Source: Oligoflexales bacterium (GTDB lineage Bacteria > Bdellovibrionota_B > Oligoflexia > Oligoflexales > RGVZ01). From it: a stretch of DNA of 64,000 nt. The stretch is from contig CANLUT010000004.1 in assembly GCA_947494335.1 (NCBI GenBank), forward strand, positions 124,001-188,000, given 5' to 3'. The notes under the pieces were generated by a model. That model saw only the letters and a list, made by a program, of their open reading frames with translations. It was not told the origin of the DNA and did no database searches. The translations under genes and the position numbers were made by a program. Below, one piece after another: positions 55,045 to 64,000 of this stretch. Position 1 is the stretch's first letter; each line of letters starts with the position of its first letter.

Positions 55045-56134
55045 ACCATTTTGAATCTCTGTAAACCGGAAGAACAAGTTTATAGAGAGCTTTAAATACC
55101 GCCGCACCGGGGATCGCCAAAATAACTCCCCAAAATCCGAATTGCGAACTGGCAGCAATAACCGTGAGAATAACTACCAAAGGATGCAATCCCACGCGCT
55201 CTCCAATCAACTTTGGGGTGATGAGGGCGCCGTCAAGCAACTGGACCGTCCCAATCACACCAACCAGGTAGAAAACCTTTGCAATAGGAAGCTGCTGGGT
55301 AAATATATATGTCAAACCAAGAGTGACCCCAACCACCACATCAAGATACGGTATGATCCGACATATTCCTGCCGTAATGCCTATCGCAATTCCTGCGGAT
55401 AAACCGATAGCCGAAAATCCGATCGAGTAAAGACACGACAACGCTAGTGCCACCTTGATGTGTCCACGAACCACATGAACCAAGGCTTCATCGATGATAG
55501 CAACCAATTTTATTCCATATGGACGCAGATCTCTGGGTGTAATCTTCCTTAATCCCTGTATGAGCCGTGCCTTCTCGGCCATGAAATAGAAAGTAAGAAT
55601 CGGGATAAGTACAACGCTTAATAACGAACCCATGAGGATCGTACCAAAGTCAACAACTTGCTGCGCAGCGATCTGCAACTTTCCAATGACTTGGTCGACC
55701 AAGCTAAACCCTTTGAGAGCTCGACTCACAGCCCCTCGATCATCAATCCCGTAATCACTCAGTTTTTCGCGGAAATAGGTTCCCGCATTTTTAGAGATAT
55801 TCTCGATAAGAGCCGGAATTTGCTGAACCAAACCTACAAGTTGATCGTAGAGAAAAGGAAAAAGACGAACAACGATCCAAACCAAAAGGCCAAGAATCAA
55901 AATCAGAATCAACAAGCTTGCTAGTTTGCGATTAATTTTACGACTCTCGATTAGGTTAACGAGAGGATTCAGCAAATAAGCCAAAAAAGCAGAGACAAAA
56001 ATAGGAGCAACCAACTTTTCGTAAAACCAGCTCGCGTAATACCCTGCAGCGGCCAAAACAGCCAAAAAGATTACGAAGCGTTTGATCGCTTGCCAATCGT
56101 GCTGGTGGCCTGGAATTTCGGGTTTCTCTGTCAT
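55028..56134 (-). CDS. AI-2E/PerM family membrane transporter
   Basis: 368 residues, about seven to eight membrane helices. Opening RFVIFLAVLAAAGYYASW, then VAPIFVSAFLAYLLNPLVN, a cytoplasmic/periplasmic helical domain (about 95-160), and VPILTFYFMAEKARLI and GALITPKLIGERVGLHPLVVIL: the AI-2E family pattern. These proteins are reported as exporters or Na+/H+ antiporters; the substrate here is unknown. Ends against the RsmI-like gene. Fourth in the series rho-prfA-prmC-perM, 16 bases after prmC. Confidence 0.88.
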   Translation of the reverse strand: MTEKPEIPGHQHDWQAIKRFVIFLAVLAAAGYYASWFYEKLVAPIFVSAFLAYLLNPLVNLIESRKINRKLASLLILILILGLLVWIVVRLFPFLYDQLVGLVQQIPALIENISKNAGTYFREKLSDYGIDDRGAVSRALKGFSLVDQVIGKLQIAAQQVVDFGTILMGSLLSVVLIPILTFYFMAEKARLIQGLRKITPRDLRPYGIKLVAIIDEALVHVVRGHIKVALALSCLYSIGFSAIGLSAGIAIGITAGICRIIPYLDVVVGVTLGLTYIFTQQLPIAKVFYLVGVIGTVQLLDGALITPKLIGERVGLHPLVVILTVIAASSQFGFWGVILAIPGAAVFKALYKLVLPVYRDSKWFTGVS

Positions 56135-56150
56135 GCTCGATCAGGTCTCT

Positions 56151-57068
56151 TCAAGACTGAGGTTTTTCAGCGGATACCATCCGGTCGTGACCAGCTAAAT
56201 CCTTCGATACTTTTATTTTCTCCCAACCTGACTGCTCAAATAAATGAGCAACTTTTGCACCCTGGCCATATCCAATCTCCAGGAAAATTTTTCCTCCTGG
56301 CTTTAATCGAGATTGATAACACGATGCAAAAATCTCATAAAACTCGGTCCCAGATGCATCTTGAGTAAAAAGCGCGAGCTCTGGCTCGTATTGTAAAACC
56401 CCGCGACTCATCAGACGAGTCTCCGAACGCGCAATGTAAGGGGGATTCGTCACGATCAAATCAAATGCCGCCGGCGGATTCATCCCTGGCGCTTTAGCAT
56501 CACGATTTAAAAATGAAATATTTCGCACCTGACACTGTTCTGCGTTGGCACGAGCAATATCGAGAGCCAAGTCAGAAACATCCCATGCTTCGACCTGTGA
56601 CTGTGGCAGAGCAGCGGCCAACGAGACCGCAAGACAGCCCGATCCGGTGCCCACGTCAAGAATTCGTGGGGCGGGGGCATCTTTCAATGCAGCTACACAC
56701 GACTCCACGAGCATCTCTGTCTCTGGACGCGGAATGAGAACATCGCGCGTCACCTTGAATCGATGTCTGTAAAAATCTTTATACCCAAGAATATATGCGA
56801 TTGGCTCAAAATCAGCGCGCCGTCTTAGTAATAATTTGAACGACTCTCTCTCATCTTTATTTACTGGCCGATCCATTTGTAAATACAATTGGACTCGATC
56901 TAACCCTAAAACAGCCGTCAGCAAAAGCTCAACGTCAAGCCTTGAGGTCAATTTGAATTCGTCGGCCTTACCATTTAGATAGTCGACTGACCATGCGATG
57001 ATGCGTCGCACAGTCCACAAGTCGGGATGAGTCGAGGGCTGCGAATCTTGATCATTTAAAATGGTCAA
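56151..57068 (-). CDS. prmC: Peptide release factor glutamine methyltransferase PrmC (HemK)
   Basis: 305 residues. Methylates the Gln of the GGQ motif in release factors. N-terminal helical domain (to about 90), ILGYKDFYRHRF, IPRPETEMLVE, ILDVGTGSGCLAVSLA (SAM loop) and the catalytic NPPY in VTNPPYIAR. Its start overlaps the prfA stop by 4 bases (ATGA), so enzyme and substrate are co-translated. Confidence 0.96.
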   Translation of the reverse strand: MTILNDQDSQPSTHPDLWTVRRIIAWSVDYLNGKADEFKLTSRLDVELLLTAVLGLDRVQLYLQMDRPVNKDERESFKLLLRRRADFEPIAYILGYKDFYRHRFKVTRDVLIPRPETEMLVESCVAALKDAPAPRILDVGTGSGCLAVSLAAALPQSQVEAWDVSDLALDIARANAEQCQVRNISFLNRDAKAPGMNPPAAFDLIVTNPPYIARSETRLMSRGVLQYEPELALFTQDASGTEFYEIFASCYQSRLKPGGKIFLEIGYGQGAKVAHLFEQSGWEKIKVSKDLAGHDRMVSAEKPQS

Positions 57069-58135
57069 ATGGATTTCTCTAGTTGTTCTTTCAGGAGCTC
57101 TGCCTGATGGTGAGTTCCAAGTTTATCAAGGACATCGTCCAGATCACCATTAATAACTTCAGGAAGATTGTAAACTGTGTAATTAATGCGGTGATCTGTC
57201 ATCCGTCCTTGGGGAAAGTTATAGGTACGAATACGCTCGCTGCGGTCGCCTGAACCAACAAGACTTTTACGAGTTGCAGAAATAGCGGCGTCTTGCTCTG
57301 CCTGAGCCTTTTCAAGTATCCGAGCCTTCATGATTTTCAAGGCACGCTCTTTATTCTTAAGCTGACTACGCTCGTCCTGACACTCCACAACAATCCCTGT
57401 GGGTATATGCACCATGCGAACCGCAGAATCTGACGTGTTAACATGCTGACCACCGGCGCCTGAGGATCGGCAAACCGTGATATCAAGATCTTGAGGTCTG
57501 ATATTGACCTCGACTTCATCTGCCTCAGGCAATATCGCAACGGTACAAGCTGAGGTATGAATACGTCCTTGTGCCTCGGTCTCAGGGACGCGCTGCACCC
57601 TGTGGACCCCACTCTCAAACTTCATGCGACTGTAGACGCGTTCTCCTTCAACCATGACAACAACTTCTTTGACCCCACCACGCTCAGCCATTGTGCTGGA
57701 GAGTATTTCCGTACGCCAACCCATCTTTGACGCGTAGCGGGTGTACATACGCAGCAAGTCACCAGCAAACAGCGCTGCCTCCTCGCCCCCAGTTCCAGCA
57801 CGAATTTCCAGCATGACGTTTCTCTGGTCATTTGGATCTTTCGGAAGCATCAAAACGGTGAGCTCACGTTCTGCCTTTTCAAGCTTTTCCGTGGTCTCAT
57901 CGAGCTCTTCTTTAGCCAAGCTTCGCAACTCTGGGTCGCTGTCATTCAGCATCAACTTTGCTTCATCACGCGCTTTCAATAGAACTTTGTAGGAGCGAAA
58001 TGCCGTGACTACATCTTCAATCATGGCGCGCTCTTTCGAAAGACGCGTTAACTCCCTTGAGTCCAACCCATCCTGCGACAACGCCGCCTCGATCTCCTCG
58101 AAGCGGCGCTCAACTGTATCCAATTTGGTAAACAT
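57065..58135 (-). CDS. prfA: Peptide chain release factor 1
   Basis: 356 residues. Reads UAG and UAA. GGQ at 228-230 in [10 protein letters not shown] is the catalytic motif and the substrate of PrmC. The codon-recognition tripeptide, usually PAT in RF1, appears as PET in [15 protein letters not shown]. The rest is standard, including the N-terminal coiled coil. Sits 21 bases downstream of rho, upstream of prmC. Confidence 0.97.
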   Translation of the reverse strand: MFTKLDTVERRFEEIEAALSQDGLDSRELTRLSKERAMIEDVVTAFRSYKVLLKARDEAKLMLNDSDPELRSLAKEELDETTEKLEKAERELTVLMLPKDPNDQRNVMLEIRAGTGGEEAALFAGDLLRMYTRYASKMGWRTEILSSTMAERGGVKEVVVMVEGERVYSRMKFESGVHRVQRVPETEAQGRIHTSACTVAILPEADEVEVNIRPQDLDITVCRSSGAGGQHVNTSDSAVRMVHIPTGIVVECQDERSQLKNKERALKIMKARILEKAQAEQDAAISATRKSLVGSGDRSERIRTYNFPQGRMTDHRINYTVYNLPEVINGDLDDVLDKLGTHHQAELLKEQLEKSI

Positions 58136-58155
58136 CAGATTTCTTTGAACTCAAA

Positions 58156-59646
58156 TCAACCGTTCATCGATGCGATGAACTCGGCGTTTGTCTTGGTTTT
58201 TTCCATCTTTTCGAGCAAGAACTCCATAGCGTCAACGGTGCTTCGCGGCGCCAGAAGCTTCCTTAGAATCCACATGCGATTCAAAATATCCCGTGGAAGC
58301 AGTAAGTCTTCCTTACGAGTACCCGATTTATTGATGTCGATTGCAGGGAATACGCGCTTTTCAGCAAGCTTGCGGTCCAAGTTAAGTTCCATGTTACCGG
58401 TTCCCTTAAACTCCTCGAAAATCACCTCGTCCATTCGTGAACCGGTTTCAATCAAGGCCGTAGCAATAATTGTCAGAGAACCGCCATTTTCAATATTACG
58501 CGCCGCACCGAAGAATCTCTTTGGTTTATCCAGCGCGTTAGAGTCAACACCACCCGACAAGATTTTTCCTGATGGAGGAACAACCGAGTTATAGGCACGT
58601 GCTAAACGCGTAATGGAGTCCAAAAGAATGACCACGTCGTTACCGTGTTCAACTAGACGCTTGGCTTTTTCAATAACCATCTCTGCCACCTGAACGTGCC
58701 GTTGAGCTGGTTCGTCAAACGTAGAACTGATCACTTCGCCGCGTACGCTTCGCTGCATATCCGTCACTTCTTCAGGACGTTCGTCAATCAGAAGGACAAT
58801 CAAAACGACTTCCGGATGGTTCTTGGCAATCGCAGATGCGATGTTCTGTAGAAGAACGGTCTTACCCGTTCTTGGGGGGGCGACGATGAGCGAGCGCTGT
58901 CCCTTTCCAATCGGAGCAAGCAGGTCGATGATACGCGTCGCAAGATTCTGCGGATCGTATTCCATCTTGAACTTTTCCATTGGGTAAAGCGGAGTCAAGT
59001 TATCGAAGATAATCTTTTCTGCGCTTTGATCGGGAGACGTGCCGTTGACTTTCTCAACCTTAAGAAGCGCAAAGTAGCGTTCGCCATCTTTCGGTGGACG
59101 AATTTGTCCGGAAACAGTGTCACCGGTACGCAGGTTAAAGCGCCTAATCTGGCTTGGAGACACATAGATATCATCCGGTCCCCACAGGTAGTTGTAATCC
59201 GGTGCACGGAGGAACCCAAAACCATCTGGCAAGGTCTCAAGAACGCCCTCGCCGTAGACGACGCCACCACGCTCCGACAGATTCTTCAAAATGGCAAACA
59301 TCAACTCGTTTTTACGGAGGTTGCTTGCACCCTCGATTTCAAGCTCCCGAGCAATCTTGTTCAAGTCATTGATATGGCGATCTTTGAGCTGCTTAAGATT
59401 AATCTCCCCTGCAATAGCGTCTGCAAGTGTTTTAGGCAGCGGACGTGCGCCAGCTGCTGGAACGGTCGGAGCGGTCGGGGCAGACTTATCAACCGGAGCA
59501 GTCTTAGCCGGAACAGCCGCTGGCTCAGCAACGGCCACAGCCGCCTCGGATACAGCCACGTCTTTAGCTACCTGATTATGGGGCCTAGCAGGTCGAGCAG
59601 GTCGCTTTCTTGGAGTTGAATCGTCGCCGTTGTTGCCTTGAGTCAT
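58156..59646 (-). CDS. rho: Transcription termination factor Rho with N-terminal extension
   Basis: About 496 residues; E. coli Rho has 419. The first about 85 residues are rich in Ala, Pro, Thr and Lys/Arg with no fold. Then a Rho N-terminal helix bundle ([18 protein letters not shown]), the RNA-binding cold-shock-like domain ([17 protein letters not shown]), Walker A PPRTGKT and the [12 protein letters not shown] segment. ATG 59646 is preceded by GAGG at some distance; TTG 59652 is an alternative. First gene of rho-prfA-prmC-perM, with a promoter at 59791-59819 and a leader of about 130 bases. Confidence 0.97.
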   Translation of the reverse strand: MTQGNNGDDSTPRKRPARPARPHNQVAKDVAVSEAAVAVAEPAAVPAKTAPVDKSAPTAPTVPAAGARPLPKTLADAIAGEINLKQLKDRHINDLNKIARELEIEGASNLRKNELMFAILKNLSERGGVVYGEGVLETLPDGFGFLRAPDYNYLWGPDDIYVSPSQIRRFNLRTGDTVSGQIRPPKDGERYFALLKVEKVNGTSPDQSAEKIIFDNLTPLYPMEKFKMEYDPQNLATRIIDLLAPIGKGQRSLIVAPPRTGKTVLLQNIASAIAKNHPEVVLIVLLIDERPEEVTDMQRSVRGEVISSTFDEPAQRHVQVAEMVIEKAKRLVEHGNDVVILLDSITRLARAYNSVVPPSGKILSGGVDSNALDKPKRFFGAARNIENGGSLTIIATALIETGSRMDEVIFEEFKGTGNMELNLDRKLAEKRVFPAIDINKSGTRKEDLLLPRDILNRMWILRKLLAPRSTVDAMEFLLEKMEKTKTNAEFIASMNG

Positions 59647-59790
59647 GGGCAATCTACCTCAGTAAAGATTGTTATAAAGTTTTCGATGGTGTTTTAAGTC
59701 GAAATGTTGAGTGGGAGATCTTGAAGATACCGTTAATGAGATATTTGAAATTTTTGGGAATCAGTCTCAAAGATTTGAGCGGTGCCAATT

Positions 59791-59819
59791 TATATAGGTT
59801 CGTTTTCAATATTTCGCAA
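59791..59819 (-). promoter_or_regulatory. Predicted promoter of the rho operon
   Basis: On the minus strand TTGCGA (59819-59814), 17-base spacer, TATATA (59796-59791). The leader to the rho start is about 130 bases and contains a CTCAAA/TTTGAG stem. Confidence 0.55.
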
Positions 59820-59843
59820 GAGGTAAATTCTTTAAATTAAGGG

Positions 59844-59849
59844 TATAAT
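59844..59849 (+). promoter_or_regulatory. Possible -10 box for the small envelope protein gene
   Basis: TATAAT, about 70 bases upstream of the start at 59922; -35 not clear. Confidence 0.3.
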
Positions 59850-59921
59850 ATTAATGAAGGCCAATCCAAACGCCATGGGTAACCGGGACTCGCCAAGATC
59901 GCAACGGGAAAGGAGTCATGT

Positions 59922-60335
59922 ATGTTTCGCAAATTTACGTTTTTAATGACTTTTTTGGTTCTCTTTGCAGCGTTAACCCCCGCCCCCCTAAGGGCTGACT
60001 CAGAGCTCGAGGAGAAGTTTCAGGACATGTTCGTAACAGCCGGATACTCCGCTGCAGCAGGAGCCGCGATTGGCGCAGCACTTTTGACGTTCCAGGATGC
60101 CCCGATGAAACAACTTAAATTCATCTCTATTGGCGCATCCGTTGGATTCTTGGGGGGCACGGCCCTCGGCGGCTGGATGGCTATCGCACCAATTTTTGTC
60201 GAAGAAACGTCTGCCAGCCCAAGTCTGGTTGCTCAATCGACTCCAACCGGCCAAGTCGTTTTGCGCCCATGGATTGATCTTCAGAGGAAATCACTATCAG
60301 GTTTAGAGGCAGGCGCGGTACTGGCGCGATTTTAA
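59922..60335 (+). CDS. Small exported membrane protein, unrecognised
   Basis: 137 residues. Residues 1-25 form a signal peptide ending LRA. Two Gly/Ala-rich hydrophobic stretches, about 40-58 (AGYSAAAGAAIGAALL) and 68-90 (ISIGASVGFLGGTALGGWM), contain small-residue zippers typical of tightly packed membrane helices. No family recognised. GGAAAGGAG lies just upstream of the ATG. Followed after 19 bases by the SDR-type gene, perhaps as one transcript. Confidence 0.6.
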   Translation: MFRKFTFLMTFLVLFAALTPAPLRADSELEEKFQDMFVTAGYSAAAGAAIGAALLTFQDAPMKQLKFISIGASVGFLGGTALGGWMAIAPIFVEETSASPSLVAQSTPTGQVVLRPWIDLQRKSLSGLEAGAVLARF

Positions 60336-60354
60336 ATTTTTTTGAACACGTACC

Positions 60355-61236
60355 TTGAACTATAAGAAAACAATTCTCATCATTGGTGCAGGCTACCTCG
60401 GCCGTCGGGTAGCTGATTTTGCCACACACGAGCGATGGAACGTCATTGCCGCGCGAAGAAACGTTCTACCAGAAACCGACGATCACGGCGTTTCCTGGGT
60501 CAAATTAGACGTCACGGATGCGCAGACGCTGAAACATCAATTACAAAATCTTACACAAAAATATTCGATCTCGGCCGCGGTGTATTGTGTCTCTGCGGGA
60601 GAGCCAAGCGTTCAAGCCTATCGGAATGCCTATGAGGTTGGAATTCAGAATGTCATTCAAAATTTGCCAGCAGACATTAAGTTAGTGTTCGTATCCAGCA
60701 CAGGAGTTTACGCACAAAACGCTGGAGAAGCAGTTGATGAGCTGTCGTTTACAAGTCATGATCTTTTGTCAGATACCCAAGCTAAACTGCTATCTGGTGA
60801 AAAACTAGTGCAGATGAGACCAAACTCGATCGTAGCACGACTGTCCGGAATCTACGGACCAAACAGGATTCGAATGATTTCTTTAGCTCAAGGTCTTGGA
60901 GAAACTCTTATCGTTCGTGAAAAAGCTTTCACTAACCGAATTCATGTCGACGATGGCGCGCGAGCGATTATCCACTTGATTAATAGCGACATTTCAAACG
61001 AGACGTTTTGTATTACTGATCATGATCCTGCACCCCATCACGAGGTCTTGATTTGGATTCGCAGGGCGATGGCTATTCCTGCAGTTGAGGTGGTTTTTCA
61101 AACCGGCGACCATCAGCGCTGTCATGAGCAGGAGATCCCTGCAACGAATAAACGTATCAGCAACCAAAAACTCCTATCATCTGGTTTTACCTTTCACTTT
61201 CCAACATTTAGGGAAGGCTACAGTAAACTGCTCTAA
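60355..61236 (+). CDS. NAD-dependent epimerase/dehydratase-like protein (SDR, YeeZ-like)
   Basis: 293 residues. Extended-SDR Rossmann start ILIIGAGYLGRRVADF, an Asp-containing VKLDVTD, then VFVSSTGVYAQ and RLSGIYGPNR. The usual catalytic Tyr-x3-Lys is not seen in its normal place; TQAKLLSGEK holds only the Lys-like part. That fits the YeeZ-type subgroup, whose substrates are unknown. TTG 60355 is the first start; no clear ribosome site precedes it, so translation may be coupled to the upstream gene. Confidence 0.72.
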   Translation: MNYKKTILIIGAGYLGRRVADFATHERWNVIAARRNVLPETDDHGVSWVKLDVTDAQTLKHQLQNLTQKYSISAAVYCVSAGEPSVQAYRNAYEVGIQNVIQNLPADIKLVFVSSTGVYAQNAGEAVDELSFTSHDLLSDTQAKLLSGEKLVQMRPNSIVARLSGIYGPNRIRMISLAQGLGETLIVREKAFTNRIHVDDGARAIIHLINSDISNETFCITDHDPAPHHEVLIWIRRAMAIPAVEVVFQTGDHQRCHEQEIPATNKRISNQKLLSSGFTFHFPTFREGYSKLL

Positions 61237-61415
61237 GCCCCAATGTAACCGTGAATAACTGTTGGTCAGTTTGTACGACCAGCTTATGACACCCCCACCC
61301 AATAAACATCTAACACCCTGAAATAACATATATTTACTCATGGCATAGAGGTTGCTCCATGGCGTCGAGGCCCCTGTCTTGGCTGCTATCGCATTGCATT
61401 CATCTGGAGTTGAAA

Positions 61416-62837
61416 ATGAGCCGTACAATCTACTTTAGCAATATCACTCTAGCACTCACTCTTCTGGCAAGCTGCGGCTTAAAACTCGACAAAAAGAACG
61501 ACAAACAAGACGACATTCGTCCCGAAACAAGTTCTCCGTCGTCAGATATTCGCTGGCTGGCAGCAGAAGACCCAAATTGCATGACAAGCGGCACGTCGAC
61601 TCGAATCACGTCGGCAACAATTTATCAATGGGATGGACTCCAAACCTCGCCAAAAGCCGTCCAAATCCCTGGTGCGACTGTGGATGACAAAGAATTCGCA
61701 ACGCAAAATATTTTAGCGTCGGCAATTAATTATTCACAAAATTACAAGTGCACAATTAACGAAGCCGGAGAGCGCAAGTGTGTAAACGCTACGAAAGACA
61801 ACACATCCTATAAATGGCTACGTATCTGTCGATCTAATGCCACATATGCACGTGACTCTCTGGAGGCTATGACATTAACTGCGATGTACTTCACTGAATC
61901 AGCTTATAGGTTTTACAACTCAATTGCGGGAAATATGTCCGGAATTTCAAAGTCTCTCCTGATTAGCCAACCGAAAATCACCCGTGAAATCATTAAAACA
62001 AACGGAGAGGTCAAAAATCGCGTTGATTCCGATAACGCAGCGTTTGCGGAACTGCCAGCATCCGGAAACTCTCCGAGCTATGGACTATTCATGATTTATC
62101 CAACCACCCAAGGCTGGTTTACAAGAAATAAGAATAATCTCTGGGAAATTCCATTCGTCATGAATCATGAATTTGGTCATCATGTTTTCAGCCACTATAT
62201 TAAAGAATCGGCCGAATCGACGGGTCTGACGATCAAGGCTAGAAATGGTTTGGACTCAATTATGCCAAACCGTGACAATGAGTTGAAACAACGCATGAGC
62301 CTGACAACTGATACAGCGCAATTGGCTCTTGACGGCGTGAACGAAGCATTTGCTGATTTATACGCTTACTTTGCGGGTAACAGTGCTCGAGATCAACTTA
62401 AGGGGATCGAGTGTCTGGCAATTTCAAGAGATCCTGCCAGTGCTGTCACACGAGCAGGCCAGCAAAAGGGCCTCGATCAAAGTCGTATTGATATCTACGA
62501 AGGTCGTCGTTCATCGACGTCGGCAAACAACGACTGCTACGAACCCTCTTATGATGATGAGCATGATATCGCCGTCGCTTTGGGTCAGCCTCTTGCAAGA
62601 TTTATTGAAACCATGGCTCCGCAAGCTCAAGGAAAAGATCGCGCTCGCTATCTTCTCGTATGGGCATCGCGCATGCAAACTTTGCTCAATCAGGGACGGT
62701 CAAATGTTACTGTTGATACTCTAGTTCGTGAGTTGATACTGGGAGCAAAGAGCTTCGGAAATTCCAGCTTAGCATGTCGCGAGCTAATGCCGCGCATTAG
62801 TGGACTTTCAGCCTCAGTTGCTGCTTGTAATCAGTAA
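61416..62837 (+). CDS. Predicted lipoprotein zinc metallopeptidase (HExxH), family not recognised
   Basis: About 473 residues from ATG 61416, which has GGAG 7 bases upstream. Residues 1-20 are a lipoprotein signal with lipobox LLASC. HEFGHH at 251-256 is a zinc HExxH site, and NEAFADLYAYF about 60 residues later likely gives the third Glu ligand of a gluzincin. Several Cys residues in the mature part may pair in the envelope. The lipoprotein at 14998-16356 has the same plan, with HExxH also at residue 251, so the two are probable distant paralogues. Monocistronic. Confidence 0.7.
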   Translation: MSRTIYFSNITLALTLLASCGLKLDKKNDKQDDIRPETSSPSSDIRWLAAEDPNCMTSGTSTRITSATIYQWDGLQTSPKAVQIPGATVDDKEFATQNILASAINYSQNYKCTINEAGERKCVNATKDNTSYKWLRICRSNATYARDSLEAMTLTAMYFTESAYRFYNSIAGNMSGISKSLLISQPKITREIIKTNGEVKNRVDSDNAAFAELPASGNSPSYGLFMIYPTTQGWFTRNKNNLWEIPFVMNHEFGHHVFSHYIKESAESTGLTIKARNGLDSIMPNRDNELKQRMSLTTDTAQLALDGVNEAFADLYAYFAGNSARDQLKGIECLAISRDPASAVTRAGQQKGLDQSRIDIYEGRRSSTSANNDCYEPSYDDEHDIAVALGQPLARFIETMAPQAQGKDRARYLLVWASRMQTLLNQGRSNVTVDTLVRELILGAKSFGNSSLACRELMPRISGLSASVAACNQ

Positions 62838-62877
62838 AAGTTAAGTTTTAAGCGTCACCAGAAAATCTGGATAGATA

Positions 62878-64000
62878 TTACTGAACAACATGCCCCACGA
62901 GATCGTACTCGTAGGAGTCAGTGATTTCGACCATCTGAATTTGTCCCGCTTTAACTGGACCGTCGTTTAAGTAGACAAGGCCATCAACCTCTGGGGCTTG
63001 AACACTCATCCGCCCCTGCCAAACAAACTCGCTCTCCTCACTCGGCCCTGCAACCAGCACAGGAATTCGTTTTCCGACGAACCGGCGTAGCTTTTCCCTG
63101 GAAATACCTTTTTGGATTTCCATGATCTCAGCCATACGTTCTTGCTTGGTTGATTCGTCAATCTGGTCCGGCATGCGCCCAGCGACCGTTCCCTCTTCCT
63201 GACTGTAAGTGAAACAGCCGAGGTGCTCAAACTTGAGCTCTTTCACCAAGGACTTGAGGTCTTCATACTCTTCTTGTGTTTCTCCAGGAAATCCAACCAT
63301 GACAGATGTTCGAATAGCCACAGTTGGGACCATCGCCCTCAGTTTTTTCACTGTTGCGATAATTTCCTCGCGAGTTACGTCTCGATTCATACGCTTCAAC
63401 AAAGAGTTACTTCCGTGCTGCACTGGAATGTCCAGGTACTTGACGATCTTTTCTTCCTTGGCAAAGAATTCAAGGAATTCATCGCTTATGTTTTCAGGGT
63501 ACACATATAGCAGGCGAATCCAGCGAAGATCTTCGATTTTCACTAACGCGCGCAGTAACTCGAGAAGGTTCGTGTCGCCGGTTTCCCGACCGTAGGCGGC
63601 CAGATCTTGCGCAATCAGATTAATCTCCTGCACGCCAGAGTCAACCAGCTGCATCACTTCCTTGACCACACTATGGACTGGACGACTGCGAAGCTTCCCA
63701 CGAATGGCCGGAATAATGCAAAACGCACAATTGTGCTGACAACCCTCTGCAACTTTGACGTAAGCGCTATGTGCTGCCAGAGTATTCACCCGAGGCATGT
63801 CTTCATTGTAGAGATAGTTTGTTCGCTTTGCATGAATCGCCCCGGTCGTTGACGTTGGGCTATCGATTAATTCGCCAATTCTTGAAAATTCGTCTGTACC
63901 AATGAAGAGATCAACTTCGGGCAAGCCCTTCGCAAGCTGGGTTTTGTAACGCTGGGTCAAGCACCCCGTAACGATCAGCTTCATCGCAGGATTAGTCTTC
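62878..64000 (-). CDS. rimO: Ribosomal protein S12 methylthiotransferase RimO (5' end beyond window)
   Basis: Partial: the frame is open through base 64000 and the N-terminal part of the MTTase domain is missing. Radical-SAM enzyme that adds a methylthio group to Asp of ribosomal protein S12. Visible: GCLTQRY and PEVDLFIGTDEF (end of the N-terminal domain), CQHNCAFC binding the 4Fe-4S cluster, IPAIRG, and a C-terminal TRAM domain with APEVDGLVYL and YDLVGHVV, typical of RimO rather than MiaB. Confidence 0.93.
   Translation of the reverse strand, partial: KTNPAMKLIVTGCLTQRYKTQLAKGLPEVDLFIGTDEFSRIGELIDSPTSTTGAIHAKRTNYLYNEDMPRVNTLAAHSAYVKVAEGCQHNCAFCIIPAIRGKLRSRPVHSVVKEVMQLVDSGVQEINLIAQDLAAYGRETGDTNLLELLRALVKIEDLRWIRLLYVYPENISDEFLEFFAKEEKIVKYLDIPVQHGSNSLLKRMNRDVTREEIIATVKKLRAMVPTVAIRTSVMVGFPGETQEEYEDLKSLVKELKFEHLGCFTYSQEEGTVAGRMPDQIDESTKQERMAEIMEIQKGISREKLRRFVGKRIPVLVAGPSEESEFVWQGRMSVQAPEVDGLVYLNDGPVKAGQIQMVEITDSYEYDLVGHVVQ

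Noticed and set aside
59610-59840. Plus-strand open frame of 76 codons across the rho start
   Set aside because: It overlaps rho coding sequence and its promoter on the other strand, with no ribosome site.
61260-61283. GTTGGTC / GACCAGC hairpin after the SDR-type gene as a terminator
   Set aside because: It has no T run on either side, so intrinsic termination is not supported.

Overview
The window is one stretch of chromosome from a Gram-negative (diderm) bacterium. It has MurG, MurJ and RseP, several Sec-exported proteins ending in an aromatic residue like outer-membrane beta-barrels, and many lipoproteins with Leu-x-Ala-Ser-Cys lipoboxes. Base composition is moderate (roughly high-40s % GC by eye), genes are tightly packed and TTG/GTG starts are common. 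The gene mix (fused isobutyryl-CoA mutase IcmF, FHA-domain envelope proteins, XPB/Bax1, many unrecognised lipoproteins) fits Bdellovibrionota/Oligoflexia or another former deltaproteobacterial line. That placement is an inference. I see no insertion sequence, integrase, CRISPR array or prophage.

Layout. 1-4352 (minus): DNA repair/helicase operon of an XPB-type helicase, its Bax1/DUF790-type nuclease and a RecQ helicase cut by the window edge. 4601-6211: secreted sulfite-oxidase-fold/cytochrome c fusion. 6241-11094 (minus): unusual operon of a double-FHA protein, a VWA-like/TM/FHA protein, an FHA-TM-lytic-transglycosylase fusion and a DUF3095 protein; this is my main candidate for an undescribed system. 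11259-14822: two RNA methyltransferases, then a divergent FabK/nitronate-monooxygenase-like flavoprotein with a flavin reductase. 14998-18564: lipoprotein metalloprotease, lipoprotein alpha/beta hydrolase, small Cys4 protein and ribosomal protein L31B. 18861-26731: topA, a polysaccharide-type flippase, murJ and two envelope proteins. 26931-32121: icmF-ogt and convergent aroB. 32277-36875: response regulators, tRNA-Asn, a lipoprotein, sixA and an esterase. 36887-41799: gltX, a composite QueD-like protein, a barrel-like protein, pabA/trpG and a PDZ-thioredoxin fusion.

41837-54075 is a long minus-strand run: uppS-cdsA-rseP-tsaB-pssA-asd-(barrel-like protein)-truA-(TPR lipoprotein)-(lipoprotein)-(MshEN protein)-murG. 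Most of these genes overlap or nearly touch. The run joins lipid-carrier, phospholipid, diaminopimelate-precursor and peptidoglycan synthesis with envelope stress proteolysis. 54199-59646 holds an RsmI-like methyltransferase and the minus-strand series rho-prfA-prmC-perM. 59922-64000 holds a small envelope protein, an SDR-type dehydrogenase, a second lipoprotein metalloprotease and a partial rimO.

How they fit together: the dominant theme is building and policing the cell envelope (murG, murJ, uppS, cdsA, pssA, asd, rseP, an FHA-linked lytic transglycosylase, lipoprotein hydrolases), mixed with translation and genome-maintenance housekeeping. Calls rest on motifs read by eye; no database search was run.
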